NCBI RefSeq assembly: GCF_032164335.1
Contig: NZ_CP134152.1
Span: 3,100,001-3,164,000 of the forward strand
DNA length: 64,000 nucleotides
Source of the DNA: Winslowiella toletana
Lineage (GTDB): Bacteria > Pseudomonadota > Gammaproteobacteria > Enterobacterales > Enterobacteriaceae
Direction: 5' to 3'
Each line of letters opens with the position of its first letter. Position 1 is the first letter of the stretch. Below, piece after piece: positions 1 to 7,397 of the stretch. The notes beneath the pieces were generated by a model, which ran no database searches, was not told the DNA's origin, and was given only the letters and a program-made list of their open reading frames with translations. The position numbers and the translations under genes are program-made.

Positions 1-1
1 T

Positions 2-166
2 GAACAGCAACGCTGGCTGCAACATCGCCGTGAAGCCCTGAATCCGGAGCGGGTGCAAAGCTATCTGCTGGAGCTGGAGTCACTGTTTAATCTGCATGAA
101 GGGGATAACGACAAAATAGCGCAGTTGAAGGCGCTGTTTGATTACGCCCGCGAGCTGGTTTCTTAA
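2..166 (+). CDS. sbcB: Exodeoxyribonuclease I, C-terminal end (partial)
   Basis: This is the last 54 codons of a gene cut by the window edge; the open frame runs in from base 2 and stops with TAA at 164-166. The residues (EQQRWLQHRREALNPE near the start, IAQLKALFDYARELV at the end) match my recollection of the C-terminal helical tail of exonuclease I, a 3'-5' single-strand DNA exonuclease acting in mismatch repair and recombination. Synteny supports this, because sbcB lies near plaP and the his operon in E. coli. The catalytic DnaQ-like domain is outside the window, so activity cannot be judged. The call rests on a short tail plus gene order. Confidence 0.8.
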   Translation, partial: EQQRWLQHRREALNPERVQSYLLELESLFNLHEGDNDKIAQLKALFDYARELVS

Positions 167-175
167 GCCGCAGCT

Positions 176-206
176 GGCAGAGTGGTCGCACGGCGGCCGC
201 TCTGGC
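176..206. terminator. Hairpin between convergent genes
   Basis: Two 14-base arms, 176-189 and 193-206, pair at 13 of 14 positions when two G-T wobbles are allowed, around a 3-base loop. The hairpin sits just after the sbcB stop and just before the stop of the minus-strand gene ending at 215. No T-run follows on either strand, so a simple intrinsic terminator is uncertain. Confidence 0.35.
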
Positions 207-214
207 GGTAAGGT

Positions 215-1144
215 TTATACCTGGCTACTGTTATTTATCTGCTCAATATTAATCATCCTGTGCTGCGACACGGTTTTCTTTGGCAGCTCATCAATAATAC
301 GCTGCACTGAATCGACATAGTCATTCATTAATTCGATCACCGTTTCCAGCGGTTGGCGCGAGCCAGTCGCATCCAGATTGCTTACCTCGTCTTTCAGTAT
401 GCTAGTCACCCGCAGCAGGTTAATATGCGCCAGCTCCTGATTTTTCGCACTTTTAAAACTGGCAATATTCGCCGAAGCTTCAGCCAGTGCCAGCACAAAA
501 TCAATGCCAACTTTTATATCATTACAAATTTCATTCCATATCCTTAAATTATGTGGCGTGTCAAACGGCACCAGTCTGCCGCTTAATACGGTCGCCGTGG
601 CGCGAATAAAACGGAAGATGCTGCTGCCAACCACGGCAATACTTTGCGAAGAGGTATCGGAATAGCCACGCTTGTGGGCGAAATAATGCAGCAGATTAGC
701 CAGTGAATCCGACGCCATTGGCAGCTCCGCCTCACCTTTTACTTTCGCAGACCAGTCTTTCCACGCGTACCACACATCCATCCCTACCGAGCACAGCCAA
801 ATGGAGTTTACCGTCAGTGATAAGGTGTCATAAAAGTCGTTTGTCATGACGGCCATCAGCACAGAAGGAATGGATAACGCCGACATCGTAACCAATAACA
901 GCGCCTGTTTATAAAACATCCGCTGTGCCGCATTAATCCCGTGCATCTTCGCTTTATCCAGGCAGTCATGGCTTTTTTTAACCAGACAATCAATTGAGCT
1001 GTTGAATTCATCAATCCGCTGCGGGCAGCCTGGAGGGATCATGCCAAAACTGGCAGCCAGCGAGATATCGGAAGCGGTACTGGTGCTGTTAAGTCGACTG
1101 ACTAATTGATGCAAATTCTCACAGCTAATCTTTCGTGGGCACAT
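215..1144 (-). CDS. Hypothetical protein with hydrophobic hairpin, candidate chaperone client
   Basis: This 309-residue protein matches no family I can name. It has a polar Ser/Thr-rich N-terminus, two adjacent hydrophobic stretches at about residues 81-101 and 107-127, and a mainly helical polar C-terminal half. There is no classical signal peptide. It follows the LcrH/SycD-like chaperone gene by 15 bases on the same strand, so the two are probably co-transcribed. LcrH-class chaperones bind type III translocators, which carry hydrophobic segments of this kind; by inference this protein could be the client, for example a translocator-like or effector protein. No secretion apparatus gene is in the window. 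The pair lies between sbcB and plaP, where E. coli has yeeD/yeeE/yeeY, and looks like an insertion. A plain inner-membrane protein remains possible. Confidence 0.6.
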   Translation of the reverse strand: MCPRKISCENLHQLVSRLNSTSTASDISLAASFGMIPPGCPQRIDEFNSSIDCLVKKSHDCLDKAKMHGINAAQRMFYKQALLLVTMSALSIPSVLMAVMTNDFYDTLSLTVNSIWLCSVGMDVWYAWKDWSAKVKGEAELPMASDSLANLLHYFAHKRGYSDTSSQSIAVVGSSIFRFIRATATVLSGRLVPFDTPHNLRIWNEICNDIKVGIDFVLALAEASANIASFKSAKNQELAHINLLRVTSILKDEVSNLDATGSRQPLETVIELMNDYVDSVQRIIDELPKKTVSQHRMINIEQINNSSQV

Positions 1145-1159
1145 TAAACCTCCGAAACG

Positions 1160-1588
1160 TTACCAGCTTAATTCAGCCAGCAATTTTTTTGCCTGCTGAT
1201 AAAGATGTGCATAATTCATTTCATCACTGTCGGTGGCCTGGCAGAGAATAATCGTGGCGTCGAGCGCATCGCGAGCTTCCAGCGTACTACCCAGCGCGTT
1301 CAGACAGCAGGCAATATGAAAATAAGCCCATGGCTCATCTGCCTGCAGCCGCAGGCAGTGCATAAACAGTTTCAGCGCATGCAGGGACTCGCCCTGCTGC
1401 AGCTGGGCACAGGCAAAAGCAAAAATAAACCGACGGTCCTGTGGATTACTGATGGCGATTTCGGCAAAGCAGGTGACGGCCTGTTCAAAAGCGCCTTCAT
1501 TCCACAGCTGATATCCACGCTGATAAATCTCTTCCTGCTCGCTGGCAGAGAGAAAATAACACTGCTGCATTCCGTCGCGGTTTTCCAT
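1160..1588 (-). CDS. LcrH/SycD-family TPR chaperone-like protein
   Basis: This 142-residue protein has the pattern of type III secretion class II chaperones (LcrH/SycD/SicA/IpgC): an N-terminal LSASEQEEIYQRGYQLW helix, then about three tetratricopeptide repeats spanning residues 20-120, including GAFEQAVTCFAEI, the position-specific PQDRRFIFAFACAQLQQG turn and EPWAYFHIACCLNALG. Family members are about 150-170 residues and hold translocator subunits in the cytoplasm before secretion. The start at 1588 has only a weak Shine-Dalgarno sequence (AAAAG); a second Met at codon 7 is possible. It is the first gene of a two-gene unit with the hydrophobic-hairpin protein downstream. The family pattern is clear; its role in type III secretion is inferred, since no apparatus genes are nearby. 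Confidence 0.7.
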   Translation of the reverse strand: MENRDGMQQCYFLSASEQEEIYQRGYQLWNEGAFEQAVTCFAEIAISNPQDRRFIFAFACAQLQQGESLHALKLFMHCLRLQADEPWAYFHIACCLNALGSTLEARDALDATIILCQATDSDEMNYAHLYQQAKKLLAELSW

Positions 1589-1747
1589 CTTTTATACCCG
1601 TTGGTAATAATATCAATGGCTCTTATTATCCAGAGTAATAGTTTTATTCGAGAGGTTATTGACGGAATTACCATGAAATGAAATTATTTTAATTCAAATA
1701 CTTCTGAATTGCTGATGCCATTTTCCAGCCCGCTACAGGCAAAAAAA

Positions 1748-1778
1748 AACGCTTATGAATTTATCATAAGCGTTTTTT
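1748..1778. terminator. Rho-independent terminator after plaP
   Basis: A perfect 11-bp stem (AACGCTTATGA at 1748-1758, TCATAAGCGTT at 1764-1774) surrounds a 5-base loop. It has an A-run on one side and a T-run on the other, so it can work in both directions. It lies 41 bases past the plaP stop and upstream of the chaperone gene, separating the two minus-strand units. Confidence 0.9.
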
Positions 1779-1818
1779 GTCTTAGTCGATGCCGCCAGTG
1801 GCATCAGCCAGGTAAGGA

Positions 1819-3186
1819 TTACATCAAATCTTCACTGCACTGCGGTACCGGGTTACGGAAGCTGCGCGTGACTACTGCCAGATAGGTCAGGCCAATTGCC
1901 CCCCATACCAGGCCAAGAATCATCGAGCTTTCTTCAAGATTAACCCACAGCGCACCAACGGTTAACGCGCCGCACAGCGGCAGAATCAGGAAGTTGATAT
2001 TATCTTTCAGTGACTTGTTGCGTCCTTCACGAATCCAGAACTGCGAAATAACCGACAGGTTCACAAAAGTAAACGCCACCAGCGCACCGAAGTTAATTAG
2101 CGCGGTTGCCGTCACCAGATCAAAGGTCACGGAAGAGAGCGCAATTACGCCTACCAGCACCACGTTCAGCGCCGGAGTACGCCATTTCGGATGAATGTAA
2201 CCGAAGAAACGCTCCGGGAACACGCCATCACGCCCCATCACATACATCAGACGAGAAACGCCAGCATGTGCCGCCATACCAGAAGCCAGTACCGTAACGC
2301 AGGAGAAAATCAGAATGCCGACCTGGAAGGCTTTACCTGCCACATACAGCATGATTTCAGGCTGCGAAGCGTCCGGATCTTTGAAACGGCTGATATCCGG
2401 GAAGTACAGCTGCAGGAAGTAGGAGACGACAATAAAGATCACCCCACCAATCAGCGCGGTCAGGAAGATGGCTTTTGGAATCACCCGGCCTGCATCTTTG
2501 GTCTCTTCTGACAGCGAACTGATACCGTCAAAACCGAGGAACGAGAAGCACAGGATGGTCGCACCGGTGATCATCGGCACGACATTGGCATTCTCAGACC
2601 AGAATGGGCGACTGCTGGTCAGCGTACCGGCACCTTCACCGTGAGCAACGCCGTAAACCACCATCCCCATAATTACCACCATTACCGCAACCTGTAACAC
2701 CACAATCACGCTGTTAAAGTTAGCAACCGTTTTGATGCCACGCAGGTTGGAAATGGTCATAAAGCCCACCAGCAGCAGGACAAATATCCACGAAGGAATG
2801 CCCGGCACCAGTGCTTCAAAATAAATTTTCGCCAGCAGAATGTTGATCATCGGCATAAACAGATAATCAAGCAGTGACGACCAGCCCACCATAAAGCCCA
2901 CGTGCGGGCTGATGGCTTTCTGTGCGTAAGTGTAAGCGGATCCCGCAGATGGGAAGCGGCGTACCAGCTTACCGTAACTTAACGCGGTAAACAGAATAGC
3001 AATCAGGGCAAAGGCGTATGCGGTGGCAACATGGCCATCAGTCAGACCTGAAACGATGCCAAAGGTATCGAACAGCGTCATTGGCTGCATATAAGCCAGA
3101 CCCATCATTACAACAGGTAATAGCGTCAGCGTTTTTTTCAGTTGTGGGCGCGACTGCGGCGCAGCAGATGCAGAATTATGCGACAT
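1819..3186 (-). CDS. plaP: Low-affinity putrescine importer PlaP (APC family)
   Basis: This 455-residue inner-membrane transporter of the amino acid-polyamine-organocation superfamily has about 12 hydrophobic segments from residue 20 to 440. Conserved stretches such as [46 protein letters not shown] and [20 protein letters not shown] are those of E. coli PlaP (YeeF), and closer to it than to PuuP. The C-terminal [11 protein letters not shown] and FRNPVPQ also fit PlaP. The ATG at 3186 has a good GGGAGG Shine-Dalgarno 8 bases upstream. PlaP imports putrescine by proton symport. Its position between sbcB and yeeZ/his is as in E. coli, but here it also neighbours puu catabolic genes, so it may feed that pathway. 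An upstream open frame overlaps its start. Confidence 0.95.
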   Translation of the reverse strand: MSHNSASAAPQSRPQLKKTLTLLPVVMMGLAYMQPMTLFDTFGIVSGLTDGHVATAYAFALIAILFTALSYGKLVRRFPSAGSAYTYAQKAISPHVGFMVGWSSLLDYLFMPMINILLAKIYFEALVPGIPSWIFVLLLVGFMTISNLRGIKTVANFNSVIVVLQVAVMVVIMGMVVYGVAHGEGAGTLTSSRPFWSENANVVPMITGATILCFSFLGFDGISSLSEETKDAGRVIPKAIFLTALIGGVIFIVVSYFLQLYFPDISRFKDPDASQPEIMLYVAGKAFQVGILIFSCVTVLASGMAAHAGVSRLMYVMGRDGVFPERFFGYIHPKWRTPALNVVLVGVIALSSVTFDLVTATALINFGALVAFTFVNLSVISQFWIREGRNKSLKDNINFLILPLCGALTVGALWVNLEESSMILGLVWGAIGLTYLAVVTRSFRNPVPQCSEDLM

Positions 3187-3379
3187 GATTCAGCCTCCCC
3201 ATAGTGCCAACCTTTCTGGGTTGAACCACAGGGAAACTTCGCGAGGTGCGATAGAAACTACTTTTTATCAGAGGGGAAATAGTGGAACAGGCAGGCGAAA
3301 TGCGTCCCGCAGCGGCGCCGTAGTCATCACGTTGGCGAATACCGGTAGTAACCGGTGCAGTGTTAAAATGTTGCCCCAT
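3176..3379 (-). other. Possible leader ORF overlapping the plaP start
   Basis: An open frame of 67 codons starts at the ATG at 3379, preceded by GAGGAAAAG about 5 bases upstream, and stops with TAA at 3176, 11 bases inside plaP. The peptide (MGQHFNTAPVTTGIRQRDD at its N-terminus, MGRLNHVA at its end) resembles nothing I know. The good ribosome-binding site and the overlap with the plaP start would allow translational coupling or a leader-peptide control. It could equally be chance open frame in the plaP leader. Confidence 0.3.
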
Positions 3380-3475
3380 CTTTCTTTTCCTCAACAAGTC
3401 ACGTTCATGCGTGCTTAAAGCGACTATCTATCCGGAACCAGGTCCGGCCTCTGTATGTGCGATTTAGTAAAATGC

Positions 3476-3508
3476 AAAAAATAACCGGCGCTGTACGCGT
3501 CGGTTATT
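3476..3508 (-). terminator. Rho-independent terminator after puuE
   Basis: The arms AATAACCG (3480-3487) and CGGTTATT (3501-3508) pair, with additional CGC/GCG pairing inside. Read on the minus strand the hairpin is followed by a T-run (A-run at 3476-3480). It lies 52 bases past the puuE stop and ends the puuA-puuE unit. Confidence 0.85.
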
Positions 3509-3559
3509 GTTTCTGTACCCAAAATCATTATGGATGCCGGAGGCATCGCTGCAACATCA

Positions 3560-4870
3560 TTAATTCTGGGTACGTTTTGCAGGGCGCATATTCTGCACCA
3601 CCTCGAGGGCAGAAGACAAGATGTTGAGACCTTCAGTAACAATTTCTTTGCTGGCGGTCAATGGAATCAGAAATCTGATCACATTCCCCCGTACGCCGCA
3701 GGGCAATAACACCAGCCCCTGCCGCCCTGCTTCCTGTACCAGTGCCTGAGTCAACGCTTTATCCGGTTTGTGACGGTCCCGCTGCTCAACCAGCTCAATA
3801 GCGATCATCGCGCCGATACCGCGCACTTCACCGATGCAGTCAACGCGTTCAGCCAGCTGTTGCAGATGCTGCGTTACCCACTCGCCCTGCGCCTGCGCTT
3901 TGAGATTGAGCTGTTCCTCTTCGATTAAGTCGATTACCGCCAGCGCGGCGGCGATTCCCACCGGCGACCCCGCATAGGTGCCACCTAAGCCACCAGCCTG
4001 TGCTTTCTGCATTAACGCCCGTTTGCCGACCAGCGCCGACAGCGGAAAACCACCAGCAAGACTTTTCGCCATGGTCATTAAATCCGGCTCAACGCCGCTG
4101 TGTTCAATGGCAAAGGTTTTTCCGGTCCGACAGAAACCACTCTGGATTTCATCGACAATCAGCACAATGCCGTGCTCATCACAGAGAGTACGCAGCTGTT
4201 GCAGAAAGTGGGTGGAGGCAGCATAGAATCCCCCTTCCCCCTGCACCGGCTCAATAATAATCGCCGCCACATCGTCCGGCGCCACGTCAGCGGCAAAAAT
4301 GCCCTGTAATGCGCCAATTGCCTGCAATTCGCTGATGCCAAGATAACTTGCCGGATAAGGCGCATGAAAAATTCCGCCGGGAAACGGGCCGTAACCTTTT
4401 TTATACGGTTGCACTTTGCCGGTCAGCGCCATCCCCAGTAAAGTGCGGCCATGAAACGCCCCACGAAAAGCGATCACCGCAGTACGACCAGTGGCAATCC
4501 GCGCCACTTTAATTGCGTTTTCCACGGCTTCCGCACCGGTCGACATTAACAGCGTCTGTGTTGGCTGGTTAATCGGCACCAGCTGATTCAGCTTTTCTGC
4601 CAGTTCAATGTAGCTGCCGTAAGGCGTGACCTGAAAACAGGGATGGGTAAACTTCTCCAGCTGTGCGCTGACAGCCTGGATAACCTTCGGATGATTATGA
4701 CCGGTATTCAGCACCGCAATGCCGGAGGCAAAGTCGATATAGCGCTTGCCCTCTGCATCCCACAACTCAGCATTACGCGCTTTTTCGATATAAACCTGTA
4801 AAGAATTGCCGACGCCCGGCGTTACCGCCGCCTCACGACGCGTCTGCCACTGCTGATTACTCTGCTTCAT
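3560..4870 (-). CDS. puuE: 4-aminobutyrate aminotransferase (GABA transaminase)
   Basis: This 436-residue class III PLP-dependent aminotransferase moves the amino group of GABA to 2-oxoglutarate, giving succinate semialdehyde and glutamate, the last nitrogen-releasing step of the gamma-glutamylated putrescine pathway. Visible motifs are STGAEAVENAIKVAR (cofactor phosphate binding), FRGAFHGRTLLGMALTG, the VDEIQSGFCRTG Asp loop, and MAKSLAGGFPLSALVG with the Schiff-base Lys near residue 269. The frame is open further upstream, but the ATG at 4870 has AAAGGGA about 8 bases before it and fits family length. The neighbouring puuA 95 bases upstream supports PuuE over GabT, though sequence alone does not fully separate the two. 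Confidence 0.9.
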   Translation of the reverse strand: MKQSNQQWQTRREAAVTPGVGNSLQVYIEKARNAELWDAEGKRYIDFASGIAVLNTGHNHPKVIQAVSAQLEKFTHPCFQVTPYGSYIELAEKLNQLVPINQPTQTLLMSTGAEAVENAIKVARIATGRTAVIAFRGAFHGRTLLGMALTGKVQPYKKGYGPFPGGIFHAPYPASYLGISELQAIGALQGIFAADVAPDDVAAIIIEPVQGEGGFYAASTHFLQQLRTLCDEHGIVLIVDEIQSGFCRTGKTFAIEHSGVEPDLMTMAKSLAGGFPLSALVGKRALMQKAQAGGLGGTYAGSPVGIAAALAVIDLIEEEQLNLKAQAQGEWVTQHLQQLAERVDCIGEVRGIGAMIAIELVEQRDRHKPDKALTQALVQEAGRQGLVLLPCGVRGNVIRFLIPLTASKEIVTEGLNILSSALEVVQNMRPAKRTQN

Positions 4871-4965
4871 ATAGTGATCCCTTTGGCATAAGTGCAAATC
4901 ATCAGCATCGGCGGCCGCTATCAGCACCGCCGTTCAGGATTACGTTTAGTCATTCACGTAACGTA

Positions 4966-6381
4966 TCAGGCATTTTTTAACATCCAGTCGATCTCTGTCG
5001 CTGTGATCAGCCGCTCAAAATGCATCAGTTCATGATGCTTACAACTGTGCCAGACAAAGCCGAAGCGTTTGCCGAGTAGCTTTTGCAATGGATAGCTCTG
5101 TTCAAACTCAACCAGCGCATCGCTCTGGCGAATCGGCAATGGATTTCCTGCGGCCTGATGACCGTTACCTTTTACCGGAGGGGGTAAAGGCAGTTGGTTA
5201 TCAATGCCGTGCAGAATACCGGCCAGAATTGCCGCCACCACCAGATACGGATTAGCATCCGCGCCAGCGACGCGATACTCCACGCGATGATTATCGAGGT
5301 CACCGCAGGGAATGCGCAGCGCCACCGTGCGATTGTTGTGGCCCCACGAGGCCTGCAACGGCACAAAGGCATCGGGCAAAAAGCGGCGAAAGGCATTAAC
5401 GTTGGGAGCCAGCAGCGCCATTGACGCCGGCATCAGATCGATCATCCCGGCCAGCGCACGTTTCAGCAGCGGTGAGTCGCTGCCGTCATCGCGGGCAAAA
5501 GCGTTATGATCGGCAGCATCCAGCATACTGATATGCACATGCATCCCGCTGCCAGCATACTCTTCATACGGCTTCGCCATAAAAGTGGCGTTCATCTGAT
5601 GTTGCTCCGCCACCTGGCGCACCAGCCTCTTTAGCAGGATCGCATGGTCGCAGGCGCTGAGTACATTACGCGTATGGTGCAGGTTAATCTCAAACTGACC
5701 GGGCGAGGCTTCCGCCAGTGCCCCATCTGCCGGGATACCCTGCAATCCAGCCAGCGCATCAATATCCCCCAGTACTGCGGCAAAGCGATCAAGATTATCC
5801 AGCGAGTAGACCTGACTCTGCATATTACGATCGTCGCTACCCGGAGCGCAGGGTGGCTGAATATAGCCTTCAGCATCGCGTTTTTTGTCCACCAGATAGA
5901 ACTCCAGCTCTACCGCTACCACCGGAAACAAACCTCGGTTACGCAGTTGCTGCCAGAGGTTATTAAGGACATTTCGCGGTTCAACGTCAAAGGGAGTGCC
6001 ATCTTGATGTCGCATGGTCAACAGCACCTGCGCAAGATGTCGCGGGTCGGAAGCGGAAGGGATCAGCGTGCCGCTGACCGGAAGACAAATATTATCGGGT
6101 TCACCCAGCGCCTGGCCTAAACCGGCGGCTTCAACGGTATTGCCGAGAATATCCATGGCATAGACTGATGCCGGGAAGTAACAACCTTTTTCTGCTTTTG
6201 CAAGGCTGGCGAAGGGAATGCGTTTACCGCGAAAGACACCGTTGAGATCGTTAAGAAGAAGATCAACATACTGCGTTTCAGGATGGCGTTCCAGATAGGT
6301 TTTAACCTCAATCTGGAACGCGCTGGTTCGTTTCTCTTCACTTTGTCTCGTGAAGTCTTCTACTTCCACCAGATTTGTCAT
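4966..6381 (-). CDS. puuA: Glutamate-putrescine ligase (gamma-glutamylputrescine synthetase)
   Basis: This 471-residue enzyme of the glutamine synthetase fold uses ATP to join glutamate to putrescine, the first step of the Puu pathway. Seen are the N-terminal beta-grasp (YVDLLLNDLNGVFRGKRIP), the catalytic-domain VVAVELEFYLV metal-ligand strand, FMAKPYEEYAGSGMHVHIS (ATP/glutamate binding), and RIPCGDLDNHRVEYRVAGADANPY near the C-terminus. The start is set at the ATG at 6381 (MTNLVEVEDF), which gives the usual family length; the frame extends 20 codons upstream without a likely start. It is divergent from puuD and leads the puuA-puuE unit. The intergenic region holds a PuuR-operator-like sequence. 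Confidence 0.95.
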   Translation of the reverse strand: MTNLVEVEDFTRQSEEKRTSAFQIEVKTYLERHPETQYVDLLLNDLNGVFRGKRIPFASLAKAEKGCYFPASVYAMDILGNTVEAAGLGQALGEPDNICLPVSGTLIPSASDPRHLAQVLLTMRHQDGTPFDVEPRNVLNNLWQQLRNRGLFPVVAVELEFYLVDKKRDAEGYIQPPCAPGSDDRNMQSQVYSLDNLDRFAAVLGDIDALAGLQGIPADGALAEASPGQFEINLHHTRNVLSACDHAILLKRLVRQVAEQHQMNATFMAKPYEEYAGSGMHVHISMLDAADHNAFARDDGSDSPLLKRALAGMIDLMPASMALLAPNVNAFRRFLPDAFVPLQASWGHNNRTVALRIPCGDLDNHRVEYRVAGADANPYLVVAAILAGILHGIDNQLPLPPPVKGNGHQAAGNPLPIRQSDALVEFEQSYPLQKLLGKRFGFVWHSCKHHELMHFERLITATEIDWMLKNA

Positions 6382-6490
6382 GATTCCACCCGCCATTGAC
6401 CTAAGGTTTCGGTTGTGCGTGATGCTCAAAATAACAACCACATCTCTAACATAGCGCCAACAGAAAAAGTGTGCAAATGTTACAAATTGG

Positions 6491-6505
6491 TTTGAATAAT
6501 GAACA
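6491..6505 (+). promoter_or_regulatory. PuuR operator-like site
   Basis: The 15 bases TTTGAATAATGAACA match the recalled E. coli PuuR recognition sequence AAAATATAATGAACA at 10 of 15 positions, with the last ten bases (ATAATGAACA) identical. The site lies between divergent puuA and puuD, which is where PuuR operators sit in E. coli. puuR itself is not in this window, so the regulator would have to be encoded elsewhere. Binding is inferred. Confidence 0.55.
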
Positions 6506-6582
6506 GCTGATTGCTAGATTGGAAATCGGGTGCTCAGTTTTTGCCCAGCCGCCAGATAGCCTGACAGCACTGTGAGGGAGTG

Positions 6583-7347
6583 ATGGGCATTATTTATAAC
6601 AAGCCATTGATCGGCGTAGTGATGTGCCAGATTGTTGATGCTGGCCACCGCAGCCAGAGTGTACATAACAAATATCTCGACGCCGTTTTTTCCGCCGGTG
6701 GCGTGCCGCTTTGCCTGCCGCACTGCCTGACCAATCAACCCGAGGCATTAGCCAATGCGATGTCCGTGCTGGACGGGATTTTACTTACCGGTAGCCCGAG
6801 CAATATCGAACCCTTTCACTATGGTGCAGCCGGCACCGAGCCGCTGGCTGATCCTGGCCGCGATAAACTTGCCTTTGCGCTGATCGACCAGTCAATTAAG
6901 CGAAAAATGCCACTGCTGGCGATTTGCCGCGGCTTACAGGAACTGGTAGTGGCAACCGGCGGTAGCTTACATCGCCAGTTACACCTGCAACCCGGCTTGC
7001 AGGATCACCGTGAAAATGAAGCGCTGCCGCTGGAAGATCAATATGCCCCTGCTCATGAGGTGCAGCCAGAACCCGGCGGATTGCTGGCGAGCTTGCTTAA
7101 CAGCAGCGAAAAACTGCGGGTTAACTCATTACATCAACAAGGTATCCGCACCACAGGCGCGCAACTTTGCATCGAAGCGCGCGCGGCCGATGGGCTAATC
7201 GAAGCGGTCAGTCTGCGCCAGCATCCGTTTGCGCTTGCCGTGCAATGGCATCCGGAATGGCAGAGCGAAAACTCGGCGCAGTCACGAGATTTATTTGCTG
7301 GCTTTATTCACGCCTGCCACCGCTATCAAAAAGAGATCCGCCGATAA
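6583..7347 (+). CDS. puuD: Gamma-glutamyl-GABA hydrolase
   Basis: This 254-residue class I glutamine amidotransferase-like hydrolase (peptidase C26 type) cleaves gamma-glutamyl-GABA to GABA and glutamate. The nucleophile Cys lies in AICRGLQELVVATGG, and the His-Glu part of the triad in FALAVQWHPEWQ. LTGSPSNIEPFHY and DPGRDKLAFALI are conserved in PuuD. The ATG at 6583 is preceded by GAGGGAG; the GTG one codon earlier overlaps that Shine-Dalgarno and is less likely. It starts the puuD-puuB unit, divergent from puuA, with puuB 50 bases downstream. Confidence 0.93.
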   Translation: MGIIYNKPLIGVVMCQIVDAGHRSQSVHNKYLDAVFSAGGVPLCLPHCLTNQPEALANAMSVLDGILLTGSPSNIEPFHYGAAGTEPLADPGRDKLAFALIDQSIKRKMPLLAICRGLQELVVATGGSLHRQLHLQPGLQDHRENEALPLEDQYAPAHEVQPEPGGLLASLLNSSEKLRVNSLHQQGIRTTGAQLCIEARAADGLIEAVSLRQHPFALAVQWHPEWQSENSAQSRDLFAGFIHACHRYQKEIRR

Positions 7348-7397
7348 ACCAGGCCATACGGGCGAGACTAAACCAACATGATGACTCTGGAGCTGGT

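Noticed and set aside
2106-2511. Overlapping plus-strand frames antisense to plaP
   Set aside because: They are shadows of plaP codon use, without family similarity or ribosome-binding sites.
7167-7397. A 77-codon N-terminal extension of puuB
   Set aside because: It lies mostly in puuD coding sequence in another frame; the FAD motif sits at the right distance from the ATG at 7398.
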